Assembly: GCA_932294295.1 (NCBI GenBank)
Contig: OW028576.1
Span: forward strand, 26,667,227-26,731,226
DNA from: Alitta virens
Lineage: Eukaryota > Annelida > Polychaeta > Phyllodocida > Nereididae
DNA length: 64,000 nt
Reading direction: 5' to 3'
The first letter of the stretch is position 1. The number at the start of each line of letters is the position of its first letter. Below the pieces are notes generated by a model that saw nothing but the letters and a program-made list of their open reading frames with translations, searched no databases and had not been told where the DNA came from. Of this stretch, positions 1 to 11,700 are shown piece after piece. Position numbers and translations under genes: made by a program.

Positions 1-3000
1 GAGAAGGGAATTAACATACAACATCCATAAATCGCAGGCAGTTTCCTTTTTAGGCAATGTCAAATCTTTTAAGAGGTGGCAAATGTTGGACACTGCCATG
101 TCGGGAGTGAACATGAATAGGGGTGGGAATGGATCGCATTCATGGAATTGATTCACAAACATTTTCACTCTATTTTTAACTTCTACCAATTCCATGGAAT
201 TACTTATCACAGGAGGTTTGGGTACATGGTATTTTTTATCAGTTGTTTTCCTTTCAAAAACCATAGCTTTCTCCATCGCTTCTATATAATCTTTTAAGAC
301 TTCAGCCTCTTCACATTCTTTCATTGTAGGAGCATATTTGTTTTCTGGCTTTATTCACCACATTTCAGGCATAGCTGTGACATGTAATTTGTTGATATCA
401 GAATTTATTTCTTTATTCCGCCTCGAGTTGTGTTTACTTTGCCAAGCCTTATTATCATGACATAACCGAAATCGACGGTCTTGTTCCTGTTGGAATTTAA
501 TGCATTTTGGCGAAGCTAGAAATGTATTTAGTATCTTTAATATACCATTGCCAGCTTGAACACTAGAATTACGGAAAATATCAATGAACATAGGCGCCTT
601 GTAAATTTCTACCCCTTCAATTTTGCACCACTCAATGGCTCGTTTCGTAGCTAACGTTTTTGGATTTTCGATGTCCCCCACTTTTTCTTTGCTCTTTAGC
701 CACTCCACAGGTAGCAAACAATTGCCTTGTTTAATTCTTTTCCGTTCATCAATCATCTTTTCTTTAATCTTAGCCCTTGTATTGAGAGCAAGAGCAACAG
801 TTCATAGTGCTAGCAGTAATATCATAACACAACTCTGTAATGGTTCTAGAAAGGATTTCCTGGTGGTGAAGTTCGAAGAATGCCAAATCATATGTTTCTA
901 AAAAATTTGAAAAGGCCATCAAAATCATGACGCATTAGCAGTTTTATTCCAATAAATTGACAGCATGACTTCAAAATTGTTGTATCGGCTTTTTTTCCAG
1001 ATATACCACATTTGTGTAAGGATACTGTAAGATCTGGTAATATTTTCACACCCGCATAGCATTTTTTGGCAAAGTTGAACAATGACAAAAATACTTTCTC
1101 GAACTCCAAATAACATGGTTTAGGAAAGAGAGGACAAATATTTTTATTCCCAAAATTTACTTCCTCTATGAAAACATTGGCTTCCTCTATGAATTTTTTG
1201 ATGATGTCGGTAACATTGGTTTCTCTTGGATTGAAGTTGTAATATTGTGCCATGCTACCAAAATCTAGACAATCTTTCTGGTTGGGTAACAGGGTCAAAA
1301 AACTGAATCAGTATCTCCATTAATAACTGCCATGCCCTTTGTAGCCGCTAACTGCGCTAAGGTCCTTACTTGTTGACGACCTATATGGGTAATAGCATCA
1401 CCTACGAGGCTGCAGAAGCGCATGGTCCCCCCATAAGTTGAATTATTTACGGCTTTTACTGCTAATTGATATAATTCATATATCAACCAATCTTGCATGT
1501 TATTGTCTCGCTTAGCTTCATCCCTTAATTTTTTGTAGAAAGTCCTAGCTTTTTCCATGTCTCGTGAAGATTTGTTCAAGATTGACTTGTAGTATGATTC
1601 AGTGGCAAAAAACACGTCATAGTTCACAATACCGTAACTGACACTAAACTTGCAATTTCTGGGATTATCCTTGCCAAAGACACCCGCTTTACACCTACCA
1701 GGGCATGCGTGTGTAACAATAGGCTGTACATTTTCCAAAGAAATCTTATGGTAGTCTTGTCCCTCTTTGAGTTGTAAATTTTCAATGTCCTTCCAGTCAA
1801 TCAGCGATGTGCAACAAATATTGTAACCAGCCATTATTGAAGGATATTGGGATTTGAAATCTAATGTAGTGCAAGGTATATAGTAACAGCCATAAACATC
1901 AGGAATAGTGGTCCCTCCAGGCGGTCTAAGTTCAGGGTAGTCGTTATCCAAATTCCACATGTGGTTTGGTACCCACAATCTATTTTCTTTTCTCACTTGG
2001 CCAATATCCGGTGTAAGCAAATTTTCTTCATATCCTAATCTATCCACCAGTGAAACAACCCTCTTAATGCATAATTCCAGGTAAAGTTCTCGTTCGTTCA
2101 AACCTATAAGTTCGCTAAGAGTCAAATAGAATAGGCATAACTTTTTGACACGAACCAACTTTTCTAACAATAAAGTATTTATCATATTATAAACAGCCAG
2201 TTTTATTTTATCCCCGAGGAGCCATGTATCAAATAGTTTTTCATAACTAACAGCCTCATCCTTATATTTATTGTATCCCAAAAGAGTTTCGGCTGCTTCG
2301 TCCAATTTACAACCTCTATTTTTGTCACCAACAAATTTCATAACATCAACTAGAATAACATAGTCCATACAAATACTGTCAATTTTCCTTGTGGCCTTCC
2401 AAAAGTTAGAAGGTGTGTATGTATGCAGTTCTTCTTCAACAGTGTCTTCATCTTGTTCGTATTCTTCATCATCTGCTTCTTCTAACAAAGTCGGTGCATG
2501 GTTATGATGAGTAGTACGATCCCTTTCTTCTAAGATTTGGTCACAGTAAACTCCCACACCATAACTTTTGTAATTACTTGCCTTGTAGTTGTGTGCCAAG
2601 CGCGCTGTACCTTGGTCTTCCCGTGACGTAAAGCTATATTTTATTGATCTAAACTGTGAGAAATCCTGATGACCTTCCTTTTTAAATTTATTGTGTCTTT
2701 GAGCTAAGAATGGTAGGTCATACTTGAAACCATTGAAAAAACAAATAAATGAACACTGACATCGCAGGACATATCTAGGAAACTGTTCTAATAAGCAATT
2801 TTCAGTTTCAAAGAAATGAATGAAAAATGTTTCATTCTCTTTCATGTTTGTGAAAGATGACTGATCAAACTGGCTTTTTATCAATTCAATTACCTTTTTT
2901 ATGGGACAATGACGATGGGCCTGTGCGATTTCTACATTAGGTGGCATTCTAAGAAACAGGACGTATTCTAGTGGTTCTGGGTCGTCATGATTAAAGATCA

Positions 3001-4245
3001 TTGTCGAAATCGATATTACACTTTCTTCCTTAACAACATGGGGTTTATAATCAGATTCAATATCAAAAGCCAACCATCTCCTTTTATTGGATATACTGCG
3101 TGTTAGATTTTGCAAATAATGGCTTCGCTCTTTTTCTGTATGAACCAATACATTATGCTGCCAGAAACATTTCAATGAAGCTCTGGCATCGTATGCAAAC
3201 TTTAAAAGTTGAAAATAAACAACGGTTATTGCCTGGTGTAGATCGATACCATCAATTTTGATGTTTTCATCATCTATATAACCACCACATTGTTTAACCA
3301 GACTGGAAAATTGAGTATACTGTAATTTTTCCACTATGTAGAATATACGTCCCAGTATACTAGTTTTGAGCTGACGCCATGTCCAATATTCAGAAAGCGC
3401 ATATTTAGTGCAAAATTGTGTCTCTACTTTCTCCATTTCCTTTTTGATAACATTTTGTGTTGGGCGATTGGTAACCATTCGCATAATAGGTTCTATACAG
3501 TTGCCCCAGATATTCTGGAACACTTTTTCGGGTTGTAATACACCTCGAAACGGATTGAGTACCTCTCTTTTATTGTCAAATATCAATTCTCTATAATGTA
3601 CTTGTGTTTCAAAATGAGCTCCCCTATCAACAACATCTATGGGCACATTGGTCTTCAAGCGTTCAACAACTGGGATTTTCTTAGCGTTAAAAAAATGTGT
3701 GTCCTGACCTAGACCAATTCCATGTATGACTTTTTGTCAATGCAAGACATTTCCTCTCTGTTGAGTGACATAATGCGTTCTCGAAACGTATTTACGTTTG
3801 AATGCCCATTTATGTATAATTTCAAAAACAGTTTTGAACCAAGGCATGCTTTTTTGTATGGACGTTTATATACTAATTTCATGTCCCTAATGGAATGTAA
3901 ATTCATGTCCTGTAAATATGCAAGTATTTCTTGTCTATAGGCAACATTTGCCCATTTGCTGGGCATATCCATGGTGAATTGTAGATAAACCATTTTACGC
4001 AAGCCATACACATCCACAAAACATTGTTTTTCTCCATAAACAGAAGGGCTGTCATCCTTTGGTTGAAAGCATGTAAAAACTAAAGGCTGATTAAAATCGT
4101 AGTGGTTTCCTGTATTTACCAAATGAGAATTGTCCTTTTTACATTTCTGTAAGACGTTTTGATTGATTCTTGAGTGATTATTAAAGGCTGGAACACAACA
4201 ATTCGTGTAGCACCACCAATTCTTGTGTGGATTTGGTAAGTTCAT
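1..4245 (-). pseudogene. Family B DNA polymerase, interrupted, running off the left edge
   Basis: Replicative DNA polymerase with 3'-5' exonuclease. Reading right to left, an N-terminal piece (4245-3709, ATG start) is followed in another frame by the main piece (about 3736-1295). That piece has Exo I (Asp-Ile-Glu, about residue 199), an Exo II-like YDLPFL, an Exo III-like Tyr-x3-Asn, palm motif A (DFKSQYPSI), motif B (NNSTYGG) and motif C (GDTDS). The frame breaks at a T6 run directly after motif C. The thumb continues at 1298-888 (AKKCYAG, the family's KKxY element), then in other frames to 355. There TGA occurs in frame, and the same frame stays open to base 1 (117 codons). An AATAAA overlaps that TGA (350-355, minus), so the gene might instead end there. 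At least four breaks point to a pseudogene or endogenous copy. The polymerase call is firm; the herpesvirus link comes from the neighbours. Confidence 0.87.
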
Positions 4246-4787
4246 TTTGTAGGTTCAATGGTTCTAACACAAAATGATGCTGCGTTATCTCTCACAAGTG
4301 TATCGGTAATGGTAAAGGAATCAATTCCTCCTAGTTGATTAGGTGGGAAAAATAATCGAAAGCGAATAAATTTCTTCTTATTTGTAATATTTGTCCAATC
4401 AGTATCAATGATTACAGTAGTGGATGATAATAATAAGTCATTCCACAGCCCCTCCGTATAGTAATTTGTAATGCTATAAGCTATTGCAAGCTCCCTGTTT
4501 GCCCTTCGAAGTCTTAAAGTTTTTGACCAATAGAACATGTGGGTTTCTGCCAGTAGCTTCAATACTATTACCTTTTCAGGCGTAATTCCATTGACCTTAT
4601 TAGTGACCCCATTCACGTAAGACAATTCTCTACTTATGTCCAGCACCCGAAGGACTGTCCTGTCAAAAAGAAAAGATTGGTATGGTGCCTTCTTTGGAAA
4701 TATAGGAATAATATTAGGTCTAGAATTCCAAAAGTTGGTCCCTCTTACGTTCCATTGGGAGGGTAATGGATCTTTAATGGTATGCAT
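4242..4787 (-). CDS. Unidentified 181-aa protein upstream of the polymerase
   Basis: Intact ORF with an ATG start. Its TGA overlaps the ATG of the polymerase N-terminal piece (ATGA arrangement), so the two are probably co-transcribed and may be translationally coupled. The protein is soluble-looking, with no signal peptide, membrane segment or motif that I recognise. Basic and aromatic residues are spread throughout (for example LRLRRANRELA in the middle, FIRFRLFFPP near the C-terminus). It could be a polymerase-associated factor or a detached N-terminal extension of the polymerase; nothing in the sequence decides this. Confidence 0.6.
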   Translation of the reverse strand: MHTIKDPLPSQWNVRGTNFWNSRPNIIPIFPKKAPYQSFLFDRTVLRVLDISRELSYVNGVTNKVNGITPEKVIVLKLLAETHMFYWSKTLRLRRANRELAIAYSITNYYTEGLWNDLLLSSTTVIIDTDWTNITNKKKFIRFRLFFPPNQLGGIDSFTITDTLVRDNAASFCVRTIEPTK

Positions 4788-4918
4788 TTGTGAAATAAAT
4801 GTGTAGTGTGGAATCCAGGCTTATTTAAATATTCATTTTCCAATCCGAGAGTTGCTTGATCAGTAATGATTGGTCAGGAATGAGAGGAGGGGAGGGGATT
4901 GGCGGTTGTGCCACAGGG

Positions 4919-4969
4919 ATTACATTTTCATGGACATTACATTTTCATGGACATTACATTTTCATGGAC
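4919..4969 (+). repeat. Three tandem copies of a 17-bp repeat
   Basis: Three exact copies of ATTACATTTTCATGGAC. They lie just downstream of a G-rich stretch (4884-4899) and between the divergent starts of the 181-aa gene and the Rep-like gene. Each copy contains an ATG; 17 is not a multiple of 3, so the three ATGs fall in three different frames and only the last (4964) opens the Rep-like frame. This may be a promoter or leader element. Confidence 0.9.
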
Positions 4970-6148
4970 AACATGAAGCCAATCAAGATGTATGAGTCAA
5001 GAAGGCTGCACTCAGAAAGATGGAATAAACATATACTGGGGAGACAAGATTATGGAAATGCATTTTTGATAACATTTTACCATTTTAAATCGAGTATGAT
5101 GTTGTTTATGGATCATCTAAAGAAGGTCGAATTACCGACATGGATAGAGGAGTGCATCATTGCACTTCATCCTCCGGACGAAATAGTAGACATTGACCAC
5201 ATACATGTGTTTGTGAAGACTTTGTGTATAATTGAATTGCAAGTGGTAATAGAAAGTCTGTGCAAAGAATTCAAGCATGATTCAGACGACAGGTTATGTT
5301 CCGAGTGGACCGAAATACCTAGTGCTTCCATCGAAGATTATGAGAATTATTTGCATCGAGGTTGTTTGTCTCCTGACAAAGATTGTTGTGTGAGAAAAAA
5401 GGGTAAAGAACCCTTGGATTTATTTAAAGCTGCCAAATCATTTGTGTCATCAAGGAACTCGTCACTCACGTTTCTACAATGGTATCTAAGCAGATGCGCT
5501 GAAGACCATCGTTTTGTGGGTCAAAAATCTGTTCTGAAAGAATTAGTGGATGATATGGCCTATGCACTACACCACAGTTTTTGGAATTACACAACCGAAT
5601 TGCCGAACTTGTATGGCTATCAAGAAATGCTCTGTGATCATGTTGTCACACCTGGGGAAAAAGATATTTTATTTTTGTACGACAAGTATGGCAACACTGG
5701 TAAGACATCTTTTACAAAATTCTTCAAAACCCGTCATCCCGATGTAACAGCAATACTATACAGTGGAAAGAAAGAGTATGTTTTTGAAACTTTATCCCAA
5801 GGTTACGGCAAAGGATTAAAATTTATATTTTTCGATTTGTCCAAACAAGAAGCAAGCGATTTTGATGTTGATGTTCTGACACAAATTACAGATGGTTTAG
5901 TAAGACATGGTCAAAAGGAGCTTGTATTGAATAACAAGGTGAAAGTGGTTGTGTTTTTACCAATCTTAATCAAATTTCAAGACATCAGCTTCGATAGATG
6001 GGATTTATATCAGATCATACCTAATGATCCAGAGGAAAATCCCCAAAATGATAAGGATTATGTAGCAACACATATCAAGGATTGCTGGAACACGAGTGAT
6101 AATACTCAAGAGATATCCGACCCAGAAGATGAAGGAACGGATGTGTAG
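4964..6148 (+). CDS. Rep-like SF3 helicase (CRESS/parvovirus type), first copy
   Basis: About 394 aa from the ATG at 4964. ATG 4880 is also in frame, but it precedes the 17-bp repeats. The C-terminal half has an SF3 helicase layout: Walker A GNTGKTS (about residues 243-249), Walker B-like KFIFFDL about 45 residues later, then a hydrophobic strand (VKVVVFLPI) where motif C lies. This arrangement is typical of Rep proteins of circular ssDNA viruses and of parvovirus NS1. No rolling-circle HUH nickase motif is evident in the N-terminal half, so it may act only as an ATPase or helicase. The tail is acidic. An AATAAA follows at 6297-6302. A parvovirus Rep homologue in a herpesvirus has a precedent in HHV-6 U94. 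The family call is motif-based; function is inferred. Confidence 0.72.
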   Translation: MDNMKPIKMYESRRLHSERWNKHILGRQDYGNAFLITFYHFKSSMMLFMDHLKKVELPTWIEECIIALHPPDEIVDIDHIHVFVKTLCIIELQVVIESLCKEFKHDSDDRLCSEWTEIPSASIEDYENYLHRGCLSPDKDCCVRKKGKEPLDLFKAAKSFVSSRNSSLTFLQWYLSRCAEDHRFVGQKSVLKELVDDMAYALHHSFWNYTTELPNLYGYQEMLCDHVVTPGEKDILFLYDKYGNTGKTSFTKFFKTRHPDVTAILYSGKKEYVFETLSQGYGKGLKFIFFDLSKQEASDFDVDVLTQITDGLVRHGQKELVLNNKVKVVVFLPILIKFQDISFDRWDLYQIIPNDPEENPQNDKDYVATHIKDCWNTSDNTQEISDPEDEGTDV

Positions 6149-6489
6149 TAAAATGTTTCTTTCAGTTCTTGGGGAAAAAATTAACTAAAATATTTTAAAA
6201 AAGAAGATATATATATATGTATATGTCATATATAACCTAACACTGTTCATATTATTATTGGTGTTAACATTGTACATTGTGAAAATACTCCCAACAAATA
6301 AAGACTATTCATAAGAGTCATTTATTGTCAGTAGTTGTTTCTGTCATAATTCTGGGGCCATGAAGAAAGCCCTAATCACCCACCCATGAAGAAAGCAAAT
6401 TTTACTAATTGTTTCTTACCTATTCCAGTGTTTTAAAAATTGCATTTATATTAAGGATCAATGGTAAATGAATATATTTACCCAAGAAA
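6149..6489. other. Intergenic region with a poly(A) signal and an AT microsatellite
   Basis: Holds a short TA-rich stretch (about 6208-6236), a plus-strand AATAAA at 6297-6302 that probably ends the Rep-like transcript, and the AT-rich leader of the fusion protein gene. No ORF or RNA gene was seen. Confidence 0.6.
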
Positions 6490-8541
6490 ATGAATTCATT
6501 TAGGATAATATATCTTTGCATCATAATTAGTTGTTCCGTTGTTAAAGGAGCAGATGTTTCAACTATGCCAGAATTCATTCCTCGCATCAACTGGGGAGTG
6601 ATTTTTACTAAAGTTGGAGCACTTTTGAATGGAGTATCGAAATATAGACATACTTTTGCCGTTCCGATTCCATCAGTAGCTTTCAGAAATCTAAATTCTA
6701 TACCATGTGATACCAGTTTGCTCCATCATTCACATTGTACAGCTTTGAATACTTTAATAACGGAAGTTAATGATGTATACTCTGAAGAATTCCAATCCAT
6801 GAATACGAAGGTGAACGATATTTTAATCGGAGTGGATCCAATACAATCTTCTGCACCACGAAAAAAACGCGAGGCGCGTTTAACCGCTAACTTTTGCAAA
6901 AATGGGGGGGTGATTGGAGAAATTGACAATGGTATCTTGAGTTCAATTGGCAGAATGTTTAGTGACATGTTTGGTGCACCAACATATGATGATATCAAGA
7001 TAATTGATAAGCACATTTGCGAATTGTCAGATGTAACAGAAATTAATTCCCGCGAAATTGTAAAATCAAACGAAAGACTATCATCGATCTCTCAAGTGAT
7101 TACTAATAGAATGGATGTTTTACAAACAGGAATGCTCAATATGGACAACAGAATAAGTGAGACCAGAGAACGTCTGGCAGAAGTTGCAACAAAAATGGGA
7201 TTGGCATTAGGAAATCTTTCACTGAGAATGAATGAAATTGAAAGAGCCCAGGAAGCTACGTATTTATTCTTGGGAAACCTGCAGAGATATCAGGCTGTTG
7301 TGACTCAACATGTGAGATACACAAACCAATGGTTGTTGGGTATGAATAGGTTGATGGAGGGTTATATTCCCCCTGAAATAATAACAGTAACAGATGTTGA
7401 AAATGTCCTGGATTTCGTAGATCGTGAGGTTATTAGTAAAAACCCCACTTCAGAAATTGTCAACCGCAATCCTTCATTTTATTATCAAGTTCGATCCACA
7501 GCTTATGCAAGAACAAAGGACTATGTTTACATTACGTTAAGTGTTCCATTGAAATCTATAGGGGGTACTCTCGGGGTGTACCGAATAGGCAGGACGCATA
7601 TTCCTACAGCCCAACACCATAATTCTTCAACTTTTATTAAAAATGTACCCGATTTTTTAGCTTTAACACCTAATAACATGTATTATATAGAGTTACCAGT
7701 TGCTCATTACGCATCTTGTAGAGGGGAAGGCATTAAAGTATGTCCTACTGAAAGAGCTCTCCAGGGTATCAACAAATTAACATGCGCTGCTGCTGTGTTT
7801 GTAGACAACAAAGCGGAGGCACTTAAAAGATGCGACATTCGTTATGAACACACCGACATGCCACCCCAGGCTGTGAAGCTTAATGAATCTTCATACTTAA
7901 TTCACTCTGAATATCTGAAACAGAAGGATGTTTGGACTTTGACCTGCTTTAATCTTTTCAAAAAAATTGTGAAATCTATTCATCCTTGCAACACTTGCAT
8001 TGTAACAGTGCCTTGCGGTTGTTCATTAGATGGGGGGGACTTTTTCATTCCTAAAGATCTAACAGGTTGTGAGATCAATCAAGAAGACGATGAAATGACT
8101 ATGGTGTATCCATTGAATCTTCCTGTTTTAACAACACTATATTCTGCAAAAGATATCGCACACATAGGTGGAAACACTATGCACAGCAATCTGTTGCAAA
8201 ACAATTCTCTGGCCCTGAATGATTTAGTATTTAATATAACACAGAGCGATTGGGACACTGTAGTCGCAGTAGATGAAAAATACCAAGTCGATTTAAAAAA
8301 GTTGATTAAACAGCAAAAAGCAAATGCAACAGTTTATTCACATAGAGCAGAATACTTTTTAAAGAAAGCCAGAGACTTTAGTGACTTGAGCATGGCGCAC
8401 ATAAACGATTTAAAAAACCAGGTAGGGGGGACATTTTTTAAGGCTTTCAATCCTTCAACCGTAATTGGTGGGATAAGCATGTTTTGGATTGTAGGTGGCA
8501 TGGCTATTATTTTGTCTTTATATAATATTTGCCGGTCATGA
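6490..8541 (+). CDS. Class I fusion glycoprotein, baculovirus F / errantivirus Env-like
   Basis: An intact 683-aa ORF with an ATG start. It has a signal peptide (about 1-20), a furin-type site RKKR (about 124-127), then a Gly-rich stretch that could serve as fusion peptide. A long heptad-like helical region follows (about 165-270), then a cysteine-rich domain (the YYIELPVAHYASC region with spaced Cys) and a C-terminal membrane anchor (about 660-680) with a very short tail. This layout matches the F protein/insect retrovirus Env family, which mediates membrane fusion at entry, rather than herpesvirus gB. The reading frame crosses two G7 tracts and one G6 tract. It is one of the few long genes here with no break, so it is either recently acquired or still under selection. 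Confidence 0.72.
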   Translation: MNSFRIIYLCIIISCSVVKGADVSTMPEFIPRINWGVIFTKVGALLNGVSKYRHTFAVPIPSVAFRNLNSIPCDTSLLHHSHCTALNTLITEVNDVYSEEFQSMNTKVNDILIGVDPIQSSAPRKKREARLTANFCKNGGVIGEIDNGILSSIGRMFSDMFGAPTYDDIKIIDKHICELSDVTEINSREIVKSNERLSSISQVITNRMDVLQTGMLNMDNRISETRERLAEVATKMGLALGNLSLRMNEIERAQEATYLFLGNLQRYQAVVTQHVRYTNQWLLGMNRLMEGYIPPEIITVTDVENVLDFVDREVISKNPTSEIVNRNPSFYYQVRSTAYARTKDYVYITLSVPLKSIGGTLGVYRIGRTHIPTAQHHNSSTFIKNVPDFLALTPNNMYYIELPVAHYASCRGEGIKVCPTERALQGINKLTCAAAVFVDNKAEALKRCDIRYEHTDMPPQAVKLNESSYLIHSEYLKQKDVWTLTCFNLFKKIVKSIHPCNTCIVTVPCGCSLDGGDFFIPKDLTGCEINQEDDEMTMVYPLNLPVLTTLYSAKDIAHIGGNTMHSNLLQNNSLALNDLVFNITQSDWDTVVAVDEKYQVDLKKLIKQQKANATVYSHRAEYFLKKARDFSDLSMAHINDLKNQVGGTFFKAFNPSTVIGGISMFWIVGGMAIILSLYNICRS

Positions 8542-8721
8542 TAATTGACTTTTTGATTAATAACAGTTTGAGAGCAACTGTTACCGGAGACGGTTGAAGA
8601 GAACAGAGATAAACAAGACTGATGGATTAACGACTTTTTTGGTATTACAAGGAAATTGTCTATTTGCCCCTACTGAAAGTTCCCCAAGATATGCCTAGCG
8701 TATTGTAACGCCATCACTAAC

Positions 8722-11700
8722 ATGAACGGATGCGGCAGCTGCGTATGGCTGGTAATATATACATCGTTTTGCATATTGTTCGATGTCAGTTCAGCATTTA
8801 AAGTCGAATGGTTAAGGAATATTTCGAGATTTGGGTATGACAGTGTGTATATAACATGTAGGAGTGAAATTACAGGAATTCAAACATCGTCACAGTTTTT
8901 AGAAACCGTTATTTATGTTGGAAAAAATTAGAGCGATTTGCCAATCATTCTAACATTCAATACTTCGGCTAGGACAGCAAAAATATGTACAAAATCGCTA
9001 CAGGTAAACTTTTCAGACTCTACATTAACACATAATAATGGGGATGAAACTGTGTCTGCAAGAACAAGATACCGCCTGTCTGAATGCGCATATAATACGA
9101 ATAGCTCTACACATTCTGTGGACATAAACATTGAAATTTCGCCAGTTACAGATAAGGACATGTTCACCATGGAATGCCTCACAAGTTTGCGCAATGGGTC
9201 CGTTTTTTCTGCAGAACCCTGGAAACTCAATATAGCACCTCGATGGCCTACCAACATTCCTCCCCAGAATAGAAAGCCTATATTGCGGATTTTACCCTAT
9301 AGGGAGGGAACACCAATGAAGCTAGCATGCATCATACCCAATTTAAATGAGACGGATCTAAAACCACCAGTGGATCGAGATTCACAGTTGCCACAATTTC
9401 ATTTGTCTATAACTAGGATAAGAAATAATCAGACTAAAGCTGGTCGTGTCATGAGAGATATTTATGGGCGATTCTCTTACACCACAAGCAAGGCATATGT
9501 TCAAGGGGTACCTCAGAGAGAATGTACAGCTTCCACAGCAAATGAACCAGTAATACAATGTTATGGTGAAGAACCCTATTCAGACTATGAAAATGTTGGT
9601 TTTAGCAGTAAATGTTGTGACACATCTTCCTTACTGGACAATTTAATGTCAATGGATCCATTTGGCATAGACAAGACCAATATATTTTGTGGTTTGCATA
9701 GTTTTTCAAAAATTTTTAAGCTCGCTAATTCTACCAGAAATATAAATCCCCAAAATGTAACAGCCATAAATGGTCATGACATTCCTAGTTTTGATGCAGA
9801 ACACATATTGATTACTTTATGTCAGTCTTTGGCGGGAGTAGGCATGCGGTACTCTACAGCTTTGCAAAAACTATTTGATGTAGTAGAATACAATAATCGG
9901 TGGGAAACAAGGATAGAATGTGCCAATGCTACAAATTCATCTGTAGTTTTTTTAATGGATGATGCATGTAACTCTACATCTGATACACAAGTAACGTGTT
10001 CACAACCAAAAGGTACATATCAATTTTACATGACGCCAACTGATAGGTGGAAAAATGTAAATATAACGAGCAAAAACATCTATGACTCTGCGCCAATCAG
10101 CACTCACTATATATGTTTTTATGGCGAAAGAAATACACCAGCGAAAACATTGTCTATATTAGGTAATAGAAGTGGTTTTGTAGAGATGGACAATCGAGTT
10201 GTTCTTGGTCAATTATCAACAAAACTGTTAGATAAAAGACCTGATGAAAGTATTCTTCGTACACAGATGAGAACAAGTTGTGCTTGTAGACAAGCAATCA
10301 ACTTATGCAAAGTAAACCATACAACTGGAGTGTTAGGGTACATGGTCATGGATGAAAAGGACATATGCGGAACTGATTCATTTTATTGTGATGCTATGGG
10401 TAGACTTTCAAGACAAACAAAATTTACAGAACTTGTTCTGAAACACATCTGCTATGGAGAAATCAAGAACATTACATATTTGAGAGGACTTTCTAATAAA
10501 TATCTACCACAACCCCAACTGAAAATAGATAAATTTGAGAATGTTTTATCTAATAATGATATATACGCAAAAATTGTGTGCAGTAATTTAGTTGAGGAAT
10601 GTGTAAGAAAAACCGAGTACGTTTTTATTAATATATCAAGAGGAGCCGCAATTAAGACTTCCATAATATACAATATCAATGAGAATACATCAGAATGGGT
10701 AAATACTCAGAAGCAGAGGACTGTAATTACTAAAAGCCCCAATGCAGATAGTCCAGCTATTTTTGTACAGTACAACACTTTCGGAGCATTGGAATATTTA
10801 GTTAAAAAATCATTCTTGCTGGAGCACATAAATGTTAGAATAGCTTGTAGCACTCCACTCGTCACTAGTGAAATAGCGTTCGCAAGACATGCACATTTTC
10901 AACCCAAATGTAGCATTAATGAAGATTCAGTAGATTTGAAAAAGTCACACAATGAAAAGATCATTTCTTGCACCAGTAGGTATGGGTACAATAACTGCAG
11001 AAAACAAGTCATTCAATTGAGTGTAACGAGTAAAAAACACAATTACAAATTAATTGGAATTTGTAACAACTCGACAGTAAATGTAACAACACCAGATGCT
11101 ACTGGAATACTAAAGGAGGATAAAGAATATGTTTTCCACTTGAATTTCAAAAAAGAGCAGGAAATAGTTGGTAGAGGGTATTGCGTAAAGTTTGAAAACA
11201 ACTCAAAAACCCTAACATTCTTTTTGTCAGATGCCATAGAATCGGATGGCACCGAGGTAAAATGTGAAAGCCTTAGTCTTCCAGAAGGAGTGAGTGTTGC
11301 TGTGGATTCACCATTGGATAATATGGAAGTGACGGATTGCATCAGACGACCATTTATGTTCAAACCCATAGCTAATTTTGAAAAACCAGATATACTTAGC
11401 TGTTTATTACCAAATTGGTTATCACATTCTATGTGTCCCGAAAAGAACAGTATTGTATCACATAATATTTCTCTATACTTTAGAGCAGCCCCATATCTAG
11501 AAAATCGTCATCTCGCAGTCTTAACCACTAATGGTTCCTGTGTGTCCCATGCAGGTGTATCTTGCAAATCGAATGATAAAGGAAATATATTGCTTGAAGT
11601 CGTTCTAGGAAAGCTCATTCAAAAGTATAAACACGATAATGAAAAAATGATGGTGTCTTGTTCAATGGAAGGTACTGCACTAAGGAGCAGTCTGTCATTC

